DNA from: Burkholderiales bacterium
GTDB taxonomy: Bacteria > Pseudomonadota > Gammaproteobacteria > Burkholderiales > Burkholderiaceae_C
Reading direction: 5' to 3'
DNA length: 44,626 bases
Assembly (NCBI GenBank): GCA_947372465.1
Contig: CANBTT010000019.1
Location: 1 to 44,626 of the forward strand
Shown here piece by piece: positions 8,992-16,934 of the stretch (positions are counted from its first letter, which is position 1; every line of letters begins with the position of its first letter). Below the pieces are notes generated by a model. It made no database searches. It saw only the letters and a list, made by a program, of their open reading frames with translations, and was not told the origin of the DNA. Position numbers and translations under genes: made by a program.

Positions 8992-9693
8992 ATGATCACA
9001 CGCTCCGCCACACACACACCTTATGTGATTGCGCCCTCCATTTTGTCGGCCGACTTCACCCGTTTGGGCCAAGAGGTCACGGATGTGATCCAAGCCGGTG
9101 CTCAATGGATTCACTTTGATGTGATGGACAACCATTACGTGCCCAACTTGAGTTTTGGGCCCATGATTTGCGAGGCCATCAAGCCCATTGCAAAGAATGC
9201 CGCCCTAGAGCCCATCCCGATCGATGTCCACTTGATGGTGCAGCCGGTCGACACCTTGGCCAGCTCCTTTGCGAAAGCGGGCGCCAATTTGATCAGTTTT
9301 CACCCGGACGCCAGCGCACACGTGCACCGCACCATCCAAGTCATCAAATCCCTGGGCTGCCAAGTCGGGCTGGCCTTCAATCCCGCAGAGCCTTTGAGCG
9401 TGCTCGATTGGGTCATTGAGGAGCTCGATCTCATTTTGATCATGAGTGTGAACCCCGGCTTTGGGGGACAAAGCTTCATTCCCAGCGCCTTCAAGAAAAT
9501 AAAAGAAGCAAGACACAGGATCCAGGCCTGCGGCAAAAACATACGCCTAGAGGTGGATGGGGGCATCAAACCTGACAATGTGAGAGCCGTTGCAGATGCA
9601 GGGGCCGACACCTTCGTTGCGGGCAGCGCCATCTTTGGTCAAGCCAATTACAGCGACGTGATCCAAGCCTTTCACACCCAATTGAGCGCATAA
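8992..9693 (+). CDS. rpe: Ribulose-phosphate 3-epimerase
   Basis: Rpe interconverts ribulose 5-phosphate and xylulose 5-phosphate in the pentose phosphate and Calvin cycles. TIM-barrel motifs are clear: APSILSADF (14-22), [12 protein letters not shown] (41-52) with the metal ligands and catalytic Asp, [19 protein letters not shown] and LEVDGGI with the second catalytic Asp. The ATG at 8992 follows a GAGG site. In related genomes, as I recall, rpe is followed by gph and the trp genes in one direction; here the trp genes face the other way and no gph is seen. Confidence 0.97.
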   Translation: MITRSATHTPYVIAPSILSADFTRLGQEVTDVIQAGAQWIHFDVMDNHYVPNLSFGPMICEAIKPIAKNAALEPIPIDVHLMVQPVDTLASSFAKAGANLISFHPDASAHVHRTIQVIKSLGCQVGLAFNPAEPLSVLDWVIEELDLILIMSVNPGFGGQSFIPSAFKKIKEARHRIQACGKNIRLEVDGGIKPDNVRAVADAGADTFVAGSAIFGQANYSDVIQAFHTQLSA

Positions 9694-9773
9694 AAGTCCC
9701 AGGCTTGGCGCGATTTCTTTGAAGTCAAGCGCCACCTCCCGCCATCAACCCGTTCTGTTTGGCAGGCCTTCAC

Positions 9774-9795
9774 CAAGGGGCCTGCAGGCCCCTTG
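9774..9795. repeat. Perfect 22-bp palindrome downstream of rpe
   Basis: The half-site CAAGGGGCCTG is followed directly by its exact reverse complement, so the whole 22 bases are palindromic. As RNA this would fold into a 9-bp stem with a TGCA loop. There is no U-run after it on either strand, so it is not a standard intrinsic terminator, but it could stabilise the rpe 3' end. Confidence 0.6.
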
Positions 9796-9902
9796 CTGTG
9801 CGCGTGCTTTGTTTCGCACATTGCTTCACGCAGAGCGCGTGGACATTTATTAACCCTAAAGCATTCTTTTTTAGTCCAAGTGTCTTTTTATTGAAAAAAC
9901 AA

Positions 9903-9932
9903 TTGCTTATATGGGAAATATTCCCATATAAT
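9903..9932 (+). promoter_or_regulatory. Promoter of the DUF6502 gene, predicted leaderless
   Basis: A -35-like TTGCTT (9903-9908) and a perfect TATAAT (9927-9932) are separated by 18 bases. Six bases follow the -10 before the ATG, so a start seven bases after the -10 falls on the A at 9939. No ribosome-binding site precedes the ATG, which agrees with a leaderless message. Confidence 0.65.
9908..9930. promoter_or_regulatory. Perfect inverted repeat, operator candidate
   Basis: The arms TATATGGGAA and TTCCCATATA are exact reverse complements separated by ATA. The repeat runs from the last base of the -35 through four bases of the -10, so a bound dimer would block RNA polymerase. The downstream DUF6502 protein is the obvious candidate ligand, which is inference. 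Confidence 0.65.
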
Positions 9933-9938
9933 CATCCC

Positions 9939-10778
9939 ATGGACAACAAGACAACACCCTTGCACAACCCTCGGCTGTCCGAGGTCATGGCTGTGGCACA
10001 GCCTTTGGTGCAATGGATGGTCAAATCAGGCATCGGCTACAACGAATTTGCACAAGCCTTGAAGCCTTTGTTTTTGTCCATGGCCGAGCAAGAGCTCGAA
10101 GCCTTGGGGCAAAAAGCCTCTGACTCATCCATCAGCTTGCTCTCAGGTCTGCATCGCAAAGATGTTCGCGCTTTTAGACAAGCAGCCAAAGCGCACACCC
10201 AGTCCATTCAACACAATTTGTCCCAGTGGAGCAAACCCAGTGCAGCCAATCAGGTCTTCACGCGCTGGCTGAGCTCCTCTTGGCCCCAAGCAATCCCCTT
10301 TCAAGGCGAGAGCGACTCCTTTGAGGCTCTGGCCCAATCGGTCTCCAAAGATGTGCATCCACGCGCCATGCTGCAAGAGATGACGCGTTTGAACTTGGCC
10401 CATGAAATCAAGGGTTTTGTGCACTTGATCAAGGACGGCTTCATTCCCGACACCCACGAACGACAAGCACGTGAACTTCTGAGCGCGAGTGTCGCCGACC
10501 ACCTGTGTGCGGGCGTGCACAACCTCCACACAACGGGTCAGCCCAAATTCCTTGAGCAAAGTGTCTTTGCCAACGAACTGTCCAAAGACTCGATCGATCA
10601 ACTTCATGCCTTGTCCCAACGCTTGTGGGAACAGGTCTTAAAAGACGTGGTTCAAGCCGCCAGCGTTTTGTGTGAAAAAGACACGGGATGCGCCGACCCC
10701 CATCGTTTTAGATTGGGCCTCTTTGCCTTTGATGCCCCTGAAATCCCAAGCCCTCCAACTGGTGACCCCCATGAATAA
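9939..10778 (+). CDS. DUF6502 family protein, putative DNA-binding regulator
   Basis: I recognise the N-terminal pattern of the DUF6502 family: a helical segment with PLVQWMVKSGIGYNEFAQALK, then LSGLHRKDVRAF, which resembles a winged or helix-turn-helix core (about residues 20-75). The remaining 200 residues are mostly helical and uncharacterised. The frame is open 60 codons further up, but those codons span the promoter, so the start at 9939 (279 residues) is preferred. There is no signal peptide, so it is cytoplasmic. Its stop overlaps the next gene's start by 8 bases. A role as an autorepressor of its own palindromic promoter is inference. Confidence 0.85.
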   Translation: MDNKTTPLHNPRLSEVMAVAQPLVQWMVKSGIGYNEFAQALKPLFLSMAEQELEALGQKASDSSISLLSGLHRKDVRAFRQAAKAHTQSIQHNLSQWSKPSAANQVFTRWLSSSWPQAIPFQGESDSFEALAQSVSKDVHPRAMLQEMTRLNLAHEIKGFVHLIKDGFIPDTHERQARELLSASVADHLCAGVHNLHTTGQPKFLEQSVFANELSKDSIDQLHALSQRLWEQVLKDVVQAASVLCEKDTGCADPHRFRLGLFAFDAPEIPSPPTGDPHE

Positions 10779-12261
10779 AAAACGGCCCTTCACTGCGTGC
10801 TCTTTCTCAGCCCCTTGGGCCAGAGTGGTGCTCTTTTGTGCGACTTTGAGCGCTTGTGGTGGCGGGGGCATTGGCTTGCCCAGTGTCAATGTATCGGGCG
10901 GTGTGGGCAGTGGCGGCACAGGCTTCGTCGAAGGCATGGTCTCCGGATTTGGCAGCGTGATTGTGGACGGCATCGAGTACAACGACACCAATGCACTGGC
11001 ACAAACTGAGAGCGAACTGGGGGCGCTGTCCATCACACAAGTCAAGCTCGGTCAGCGCGTTTTATTGGCCCAGTCCACCAGTGGCGTGGCAAGCACCATT
11101 CAAACCACCCCTCAACTTCGGGGTGACATCACGCAAAGCCTCAATGGCAATGACTTTCAAGTCTTGGGACAATGGGTTCAAGTCAGCACCCAGAATTCCA
11201 GCGCTGGCAACGCCACGGTGATCGAGGGCTTGACCCGCTTGAGCGAGCTCACTCAAGGCCAAACCGTTGAGGTGCACGGCACATGGAGCTTTGAGCCCTC
11301 GAAAAATGCTTATGTGCTCAAAGCGTCTCGGCTCGAAAAGCTCAACGCCCCCGTCTCCGTCTCCATTTTGAGTGGCATGGTCCTGCAAAGAAACGGCAAC
11401 GATCTGGTGATCAATCAATCCACTTCAAGCCTGCGTTTGCACGCGCAAAACCCATTGAGCAACACCATTCAAGCCGGCAATTATGTTCGCGCCTGGGTCA
11501 CAAGCAAAGACTGGCCCGGCCCCACCCTGAGTGCCTTGCGCGTCACCGACGCCAGCCCGCCTTTGGCCAGTGGTGACTCTGTGCTCATGAGTGTGCCCCT
11601 AGCCGCCAATGCATTGAGCAACGATCAACTTCAAATCCAAGGACTCAATGTCTTGGTTCCCCCAGACTTGAGCGCTCAACTCGCCAATGCGCAAGGCATG
11701 GTGCAACTGAGTGTCACCAACCGCCTGGGCGTGCTCACCGCCACCCAAGTCCAGCTGCCCAGCAACACCCCGGCCTTGAACGCGCAACTCATAGGCCGCG
11801 TGCAGTTCAAGGGCGCGATTGTTTGGCATGCAAACCCCAGTTCCATCTCCGTGCGTGACAATTTGATTTTTGGCACCAACGCGCCCGGCGTCTTGGACCG
11901 CAATTGCCCAGCGCAATCCACCCAGACCCCCATTGCCGTGGACATCGTTGCCAAACTGGGCGCCCCAGGCTCACCGTTGATGGCCATCTCGGTCACCTGC
12001 GCACCCAACCCTGGTGCCGACATGGGCAAGGTGATTCAATTGAGCGGTCTTCTTCAATCCATCTCCATGGATGGCTTGAACTTGGGCGTTTTGATCAATC
12101 AAAGCCTCCAAGTCATGCGCATCATGCCCAACACCGTCTTGCCCCCGCCCCCGAACGATCTGAGAAATCTATTGCTCAACACCACCCCCATCGAGGTGAC
12201 CTATGAAATCGTCAATGGACAAAACCAAGTTCGAGCTCTGAAGCCCGCGAGCAATCCATGA
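10771..12261 (+). CDS. DUF5666 domain lipoprotein
   Basis: The 496-residue product begins with a lipoprotein signal: a short basic start, a hydrophobic stretch and the lipobox LSAC with Cys at residue 29, followed by GGGG. The mature part is a series of short beta-rich repeats of the DUF5666 type, for example GMVSGFGSVIVDGIEY, then GDITQSLNGNDFQVLG, SGMVLQRNGNDLVI and SGLLQSISMDGL, which look like small barrels that may bind a ligand. It is likely anchored in the outer membrane. The ATG at 10771 overlaps the DUF6502 stop, so the two are translationally coupled. The function is unknown. Confidence 0.88.
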   Translation: MNKKRPFTACSFSAPWARVVLFCATLSACGGGGIGLPSVNVSGGVGSGGTGFVEGMVSGFGSVIVDGIEYNDTNALAQTESELGALSITQVKLGQRVLLAQSTSGVASTIQTTPQLRGDITQSLNGNDFQVLGQWVQVSTQNSSAGNATVIEGLTRLSELTQGQTVEVHGTWSFEPSKNAYVLKASRLEKLNAPVSVSILSGMVLQRNGNDLVINQSTSSLRLHAQNPLSNTIQAGNYVRAWVTSKDWPGPTLSALRVTDASPPLASGDSVLMSVPLAANALSNDQLQIQGLNVLVPPDLSAQLANAQGMVQLSVTNRLGVLTATQVQLPSNTPALNAQLIGRVQFKGAIVWHANPSSISVRDNLIFGTNAPGVLDRNCPAQSTQTPIAVDIVAKLGAPGSPLMAISVTCAPNPGADMGKVIQLSGLLQSISMDGLNLGVLINQSLQVMRIMPNTVLPPPPNDLRNLLLNTTPIEVTYEIVNGQNQVRALKPASNP

Positions 12262-12360
12262 CCCATGCAATCCCCAAGTTTTTTTTGCACTCGCTTTCCA
12301 TCGCTTCTATGTTGTTATTTTTTCACGCTCCCCTTTAACTTTTGATCAAAGGTGCCCCCC

Positions 12361-13779
12361 ATGAACGTCTCCCACAACGCCGCACTCAATGCCGCCCTCT
12401 CAAAGCTCACTTGCGGGCTCACTCAACAAGACGTGCTCTTGCGTCGCCTTTTAAGAGGGCCATCGAGCTGGGTGCTGCTTTGTGGGCTGGGCTTGGCGGG
12501 CTTAGGCTTGGCCCAGGCCCCGGCACCCAGTTCAGCCCCTCCAATGCTCGCCGCTTCAGCGCCAAGCTTGAGCGAGGTACAAAATTTAGGGCAAAAAATC
12601 TTCACCGATAAAAGCCTCTCCGAACCCCCAGGCACAGCTTGCGCAAATTGCCACGACGCAAGCAAAGGCTTCGCCAGCTTAAATGGCTCAAAAATAGGCG
12701 TGGCTTTGGGCTCTTTGCCCAATTCCTTTGGCCTGAGAAACCCCATGCAAAATGCCTACAGCGCCTTTGTGCCTGAATTCACTTTCAGGGTCAAAGACGG
12801 CGACATCGACCCCATGGGCGGTTTGTTTTGGGACGGTCGGGCTGCCAATTTGCAACAACAAGCATTGGCCCCCTTCTTGTCCACGCTTGAAATGAACAAT
12901 GCCAACGGCGCGCAGGTGGTGGCCAAGATTGCAAAATCTGCTTATGCCAATCAATTCAAATCGATCTTCGGCCCTGGCATTTTTAACAACCCCAGCTTGG
13001 CCTATCAAAAAATTGGCGAAGCAATTGCCGCCTTTGAGTCCAGTTCATTTTTGAATGCCTTCAACTCCAAATACGATCGCTTTGTTCAAGGCAATGCTCA
13101 ACTCAGCACCAGTGAGAAAAATGGCATGGCCCTCTTCATGAACCCAGATAAAGGCAATTGCGCTTCTTGTCATTTGATGAACCCCTCTTCGAAATTGCAA
13201 AGCGACAACCTCTTTACCGATTTCGCGTTCTACGCGACAGGCATCCCAAGAAACACCGCCATTCCAAGCAACGCCAACCCCTCCTTTTTTGACCTGGGTT
13301 TGTGTGGCCCACAAAGAGCCAAGCCCGCGTTGACCAACACCGTCCCAGCCAACACCTCGATTGACAAGTTTTGCGGCACCTTCAGAATGCCCTCTTTGAG
13401 AAATGTGGCCCTTCGAGAAGTGTTCATGCACAACGGGGTTTTTAAAAATCTAAAAGACGTCGTGGACTTTTATGCCACGCGAAACACCAACCCCAAGCGC
13501 TGGTACGGCCCCAAAGGCGTGCCCAATGATTTGCCCGCCGCTTATCTGTCCAACATCATTTCAGATCGCACCCCATTCAATAAAAAATTGAACGATGCAC
13601 CCGCCCTCTCGGACACCGAGATCAATGATGTTGTGGCCTTTCTAAAAACCTTGAGTGACGATGTGCCTGCCAAACCCGGGCTCAATTCACCTCCCCCAAG
13701 CCTTGCAGGCTTTGCGGGCTTCAACCCCTTTAACGCCAACCCTGCGCCGCCCAGACCCGCGCCCCCACCTTTGCGCTGA
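12361..13779 (+). CDS. Di-haem cytochrome c peroxidase (CcpA/MauG family)
   Basis: Two CXXCH haem c sites are visible, CANCH at residues 94-98 and CASCH at 267-271, with the family's C-terminal FRMPSLRNVALREVFMHNG segment and the central GLFWDGRAANLQQQA. Classical members reduce H2O2 in the periplasm with electrons from cytochrome c; MauG relatives oxidise protein side chains. A long N-terminus precedes the export segment WVLLCGLGLAGLGLAQA. The start at 12361 follows an AAAGGTG site; an in-frame GTG lies three codons earlier. The C-terminus is unusually Pro-rich. The gene lies 99 bases after the DUF5666 gene and may share its transcript. Confidence 0.92.
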   Translation: MNVSHNAALNAALSKLTCGLTQQDVLLRRLLRGPSSWVLLCGLGLAGLGLAQAPAPSSAPPMLAASAPSLSEVQNLGQKIFTDKSLSEPPGTACANCHDASKGFASLNGSKIGVALGSLPNSFGLRNPMQNAYSAFVPEFTFRVKDGDIDPMGGLFWDGRAANLQQQALAPFLSTLEMNNANGAQVVAKIAKSAYANQFKSIFGPGIFNNPSLAYQKIGEAIAAFESSSFLNAFNSKYDRFVQGNAQLSTSEKNGMALFMNPDKGNCASCHLMNPSSKLQSDNLFTDFAFYATGIPRNTAIPSNANPSFFDLGLCGPQRAKPALTNTVPANTSIDKFCGTFRMPSLRNVALREVFMHNGVFKNLKDVVDFYATRNTNPKRWYGPKGVPNDLPAAYLSNIISDRTPFNKKLNDAPALSDTEINDVVAFLKTLSDDVPAKPGLNSPPPSLAGFAGFNPFNANPAPPRPAPPPLR

Positions 13780-13797
13780 TCCACCGTGTGTCTAGAC

Positions 13798-13825
13798 GAG
13801 GCCCTCTCCCGAGGACGAGGGCCTC
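13798..13825. repeat. Strong hairpin downstream of the peroxidase gene
   Basis: The 9-bp arms GAGGCCCTC and GAGGGCCTC are perfectly complementary around a 10-base loop, starting 18 bases after the peroxidase stop. There is no U-run, so termination would need other factors; the hairpin may instead protect the 3' end of the mRNA. Confidence 0.6.
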
Positions 13826-13980
13826 AAGCGCTTGGCGGGAGGGCGTTACAGCGGACTTACACCCGATTGTGTTTACAAGCATTGTGCTTTTGGTTAAGGT
13901 GGCAGCATTGGCCATGTCATTTTTCCACCAAATCACCCATGCACACCCCAACTCCATCACAGACTGACTGCGCCGTCCTC

Positions 13981-14691
13981 ATGACCAAGAACCCCAGGCC
14001 TTGCTTGACGGACCAGCGCCAACACTGTGGCCCCTTGGTGTTGGGACTGCTTGGGCTGTTTTTGTTGCCTTTGGCAAATGCTCAAACCATGTCGAACAAC
14101 TTTTTGCTTTACAGCACGGCCGGCACGACAGGCCTGGGACTTGGGGTGGCCAAAGAAATGCGCAACGGTTTGATCCTTCGCGTGGAGATGAGCACACTCA
14201 GCAAATCCATTCAGACCCAACAAGACGGCATTGATTACGCGGGCAAGATCCAACTCGCATCCACCGCCTTGTATGCCGATTGGCACCCCTTTGACTCGTC
14301 CTTTCACCTCAGCACTGGCGTCAACATCAAACCCACCAACGTCACACTTGGCGCGAAGACCTCCAATGGCGTGATCACCTTGAACGGCCAAGCCTACCCC
14401 GTGAGCGGCACGCAAGGTCTCAATGCCCACCTTTCATTCCCCACCTTGATGCCCTATCTGGGTCTGGGATGGGGCTTTGAACAGGTGTCCAGGGCCAGAG
14501 GTTTTGGTTTCAACACAGATGTCGGCTTTGATTTTGGCAAAATGAATGCAAATTTATCGACCACACCTGGCATGAGCAACTTACCTGGCCTGCAAGACAA
14601 CTTGAGCGCGCAAAGTCAACAACTCAACCAAAGCGTCTCCCGTGTTCGATTCTTCCCCATTGTCAAGTTTCAACTTGGCTATGCGTATTGA
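13981..14691 (+). CDS. Probable outer-membrane beta-barrel protein, unassigned
   Basis: I do not recognise a named family. The 236-residue product has a hydrophobic export segment LVLGLLGLFLLPLANAQ ending in a plausible signal peptidase I site near residue 35. The mature part alternates polar and hydrophobic residues as in beta strands, with tracts such as LMPYLGLGWGFE and GFNTDVGFDFG, and ends in the aromatic VKFQLGYAY typical of outer-membrane barrels. The frame is open upstream with another ATG at 13939; no clear ribosome site marks either. It follows the peroxidase gene and precedes a lipoprotein gene by 10 bases. Confidence 0.75.
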   Translation: MTKNPRPCLTDQRQHCGPLVLGLLGLFLLPLANAQTMSNNFLLYSTAGTTGLGLGVAKEMRNGLILRVEMSTLSKSIQTQQDGIDYAGKIQLASTALYADWHPFDSSFHLSTGVNIKPTNVTLGAKTSNGVITLNGQAYPVSGTQGLNAHLSFPTLMPYLGLGWGFEQVSRARGFGFNTDVGFDFGKMNANLSTTPGMSNLPGLQDNLSAQSQQLNQSVSRVRFFPIVKFQLGYAY

Positions 14692-14701
14692 AAAAGACCC
14701 C

Positions 14702-15067
14702 ATGAAAGGCGCGTTGCTGATCTGCTCACTGGTCATGCTGTTGTACGTGACAGGCTGTGCCACACCTCAATACACCCCCCAAATACAGACCTTTGGCGGA
14801 TTGGTCAAAGTCAAACCGCAAGACCTCATCGATTGCAAACAATGGGCCAACAAGCACATTCAACTCCAAGAGGCTTTGCCCAACGGCTTTTTGAAAGGTG
14901 CATTTTTGGGCTTTGCGCTGGGTGCTGCTGCCAATGCCGACCGCACGGCGACCTTGCTCATTGGTGCCTTCACTGGGGTGAACGCCGCCGTCAGCGACGC
15001 AGACGAGCAAATGCCCCCTCTCATGCAAAGGTGCTTAAAAAGCAGAGGCTACGTGGTGCTCCAATGA
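14702..15067 (+). CDS. Small glycine-zipper lipoprotein, unassigned
   Basis: The 121-residue product starts with MKGALLICSLVMLLYVTGC, a lipoprotein signal with Cys at residue 19. The middle, FLKGAFLGFALGAAANAD and the following LLIGAFTGVNAA, has small residues spaced as in glycine-zipper membrane helices. Four cysteines are present in all (8, 19, 41 and 113). The ATG lies 10 bases after the barrel gene's stop, suggesting an operon; an earlier ATG at 14681 would overlap the barrel gene and spoil the signal. The function is unknown; partnership with the barrel is inference. Confidence 0.8.
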   Translation: MKGALLICSLVMLLYVTGCATPQYTPQIQTFGGLVKVKPQDLIDCKQWANKHIQLQEALPNGFLKGAFLGFALGAAANADRTATLLIGAFTGVNAAVSDADEQMPPLMQRCLKSRGYVVLQ

Positions 15068-15074
15068 GCGGGCC

Positions 15075-15614
15075 TTACAAGGGCGCAGCATCCTTTGTAT
15101 AAACACCCATGATCTGCACCCCCACGCGGGCCATTCGGTTTTTCATGCTCAACACCGCCTTGTCTTTGGAGATCAACAAGGCCTGATGCGCCTGCGCCAA
15201 ATCGATGAATTTTTGATCATCCACGTCCTTGCACACATAGCTCGCCCGAGACGCAAGGTCCACATAACTTGCCTGTGCGTCCATCTCGGACAAGATCTGT
15301 AAGCCGCCAGCCTCTGCGCGCCCCTGATCGAGCTGCAGGTCCTGCGCGCCTTTGCCCCATCCCATCAATCTCTTTTGAATGTGCTCGTACTTCAAGACGC
15401 GCGCGAGCTCCTCTCTCATGACCCGAGTCGCAATCCAGTGCAACTCGCGCGCTTTCAATGCGTCGCGCAAGCCCTCAACCCTTGGGTCCTTGTACAAGAA
15501 CAAGTCCAAGATGACATTGGTATCAATCACCACACACTTGGGCAAAGAGGCGGTCACGAAAAACACTGGCGAAGGGGGTTTGCTTTTTTTTGTATCAATG
15601 GGCTTGCTGTCCAT
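15075..15614 (-). CDS. PIN-domain protein, COG1569-type putative toxin
   Basis: PIN domains are Mg2+-dependent ribonucleases. The acidic residues are visible: VVIDTNVILD near the start, an Asp/Glu-rich middle (REELARVL), and the C-terminal VDDQKFIDLAQAHQA followed by LLISKDKAVL. The family is annotated as a toxin component, but no antitoxin-like gene is adjacent: the upstream neighbour is the RNA methyltransferase, whose end it overlaps by 20 bases, and downstream is a convergent lipoprotein gene. The ATG at 15614 is preferred; another at 15635 would extend the overlap. A housekeeping RNase role is possible. Confidence 0.85.
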   Translation of the reverse strand: MDSKPIDTKKSKPPSPVFFVTASLPKCVVIDTNVILDLFLYKDPRVEGLRDALKARELHWIATRVMREELARVLKYEHIQKRLMGWGKGAQDLQLDQGRAEAGGLQILSEMDAQASYVDLASRASYVCKDVDDQKFIDLAQAHQALLISKDKAVLSMKNRMARVGVQIMGVYTKDAAPL

Positions 15615-16860
15615 TGGGTGGGGCTTCAGGAGCATCGGGTTTCAATTTGCCTTTGACCATGTCAAAGCGAAAAAGCCTGCACTCAATGGGGCCGTTCCAC
15701 AAGGGCACACGCCGGGTCTCTTTGAGCCTCATTTGTCCCGGCAGCTTCAAATTGGGCGTCAAGATCCAGCCCGTCCAAGAAGAAAAATTCTTCTTCCAAT
15801 GGCTGGCCAATTGCTTGAAAAAGTCTTCGTCGTTGTCCGTTTGCGCGCGCTCCCTGGCCCCCGATTTGGCCATGGCCTCAAAGCCCGCAATGCCGGCAAT
15901 TTGAATGCGCTCGTCATACGGTGGGTTCAGCAGCAGCACCCCAGGCAGCTCACTGGGCGGCATCCTTTGAAGTGCATCCCCACCCCTGAACTCAATGGCC
16001 CCAGAGACCCCAGCCCGTTCGGCGTTGTTTTGCGCAAAATCCACCATCCGAAACGACACGTCTGAGCCGTAAATGCGACGCTCGGGCGCTCTCTCGCGCG
16101 CGCGGGCTTGGGCCTTCAAATCATCCCAGGCGTGGGACTGGTGGGGCAGCAAATTCTCAAAACCAAAACGCCTCAAGATCCCTGGTGCAATGGCGCACTC
16201 AATTTGTGCTGCCTCAATCGCTATGGTGCCGCTGCCGCAACACGGATCGTACAAGCAAGCGGGCCCCCCTTCTCTCTCCTCGCTCCAACCCACAGCCGCC
16301 AACATCGCGGCGGCCAGCGTCTCCTTCAAAGGCGCCTCTCCTTTGTCCATGCGCCAACCGCGTTTGAACAAGGGCTCACCCGATGTGTCGATGGACAAGG
16401 TCATGGTGTCTTGTGTTAAGTGGACATAGATGCGCACATGCGGCCACCTCACATCCACATCGGGTCGCACACCCGTTCGCTCACGAAACCGATCCGCCAC
16501 CGCGTCCTTGACCGTCAGGGCCGCGAAATTCAAACTCTTCAAAGGGCTGTACTGAGCGGTGATTTCAATTTTAAAGGTTTGCCGCTCGGTGAACCACAAC
16601 TCCCAAGGCATGGATTTGCTGAGCTCATAAATATCGGCCTCATTTTGATAAGGCCCTTGGCGCAATTGGATCAACACGCGTTGCGGCAGTCGTGCATGCA
16701 AATTGAGTTTCATCATCTCGCGCCATGACGCCACCACCTGCACCCCCCCACGCTGGGAGGTGGTCTGCGCGGGCAAAGGCGCCAAAATGCGCTTGACCTC
16801 ATCGAGTAAAAAGCCCTCAACACCAGCAGCGCAGGGCAAAAAAAGATTCAAAGAATTCAT
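15595..16860 (-). CDS. THUMP-domain class I SAM-dependent RNA methyltransferase (RlmL N-terminal type)
   Basis: The 421-residue product has a THUMP RNA-binding region (about 40-160) with the segment FKIEITAQYSPLKSLNF, then a Rossmann methyltransferase domain (UPF0020) with DPCCGSGTIAIEAA as the SAM site and NPPYDERI as the catalytic NPPY motif. These enzymes make N2-methylguanosine in 23S rRNA; E. coli RlmL makes m2G2445 using a similar N-terminal half. It lacks the second methyltransferase domain of E. coli RlmKL. It lies 74 bases downstream of rpoN and overlaps the PIN gene. Confidence 0.9.
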   Translation of the reverse strand: MNSLNLFLPCAAGVEGFLLDEVKRILAPLPAQTTSQRGGVQVVASWREMMKLNLHARLPQRVLIQLRQGPYQNEADIYELSKSMPWELWFTERQTFKIEITAQYSPLKSLNFAALTVKDAVADRFRERTGVRPDVDVRWPHVRIYVHLTQDTMTLSIDTSGEPLFKRGWRMDKGEAPLKETLAAAMLAAVGWSEEREGGPACLYDPCCGSGTIAIEAAQIECAIAPGILRRFGFENLLPHQSHAWDDLKAQARARERAPERRIYGSDVSFRMVDFAQNNAERAGVSGAIEFRGGDALQRMPPSELPGVLLLNPPYDERIQIAGIAGFEAMAKSGARERAQTDNDEDFFKQLASHWKKNFSSWTGWILTPNLKLPGQMRLKETRRVPLWNGPIECRLFRFDMVKGKLKPDAPEAPPNGQQAH

Positions 16861-16934
16861 AGCATCAAACAGTTGGGACCCGTTTCAAGAACACACACAA
16901 GGGCCATAAGCCACCGATGGGGTGGCGGGAAAAT

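Noticed and set aside
9759-9938. 60-codon upstream extension of the DUF6502 gene
   Set aside because: It would place the -35, -10 and palindrome inside coding sequence, and DUF6502 homology begins only after the internal ATG.
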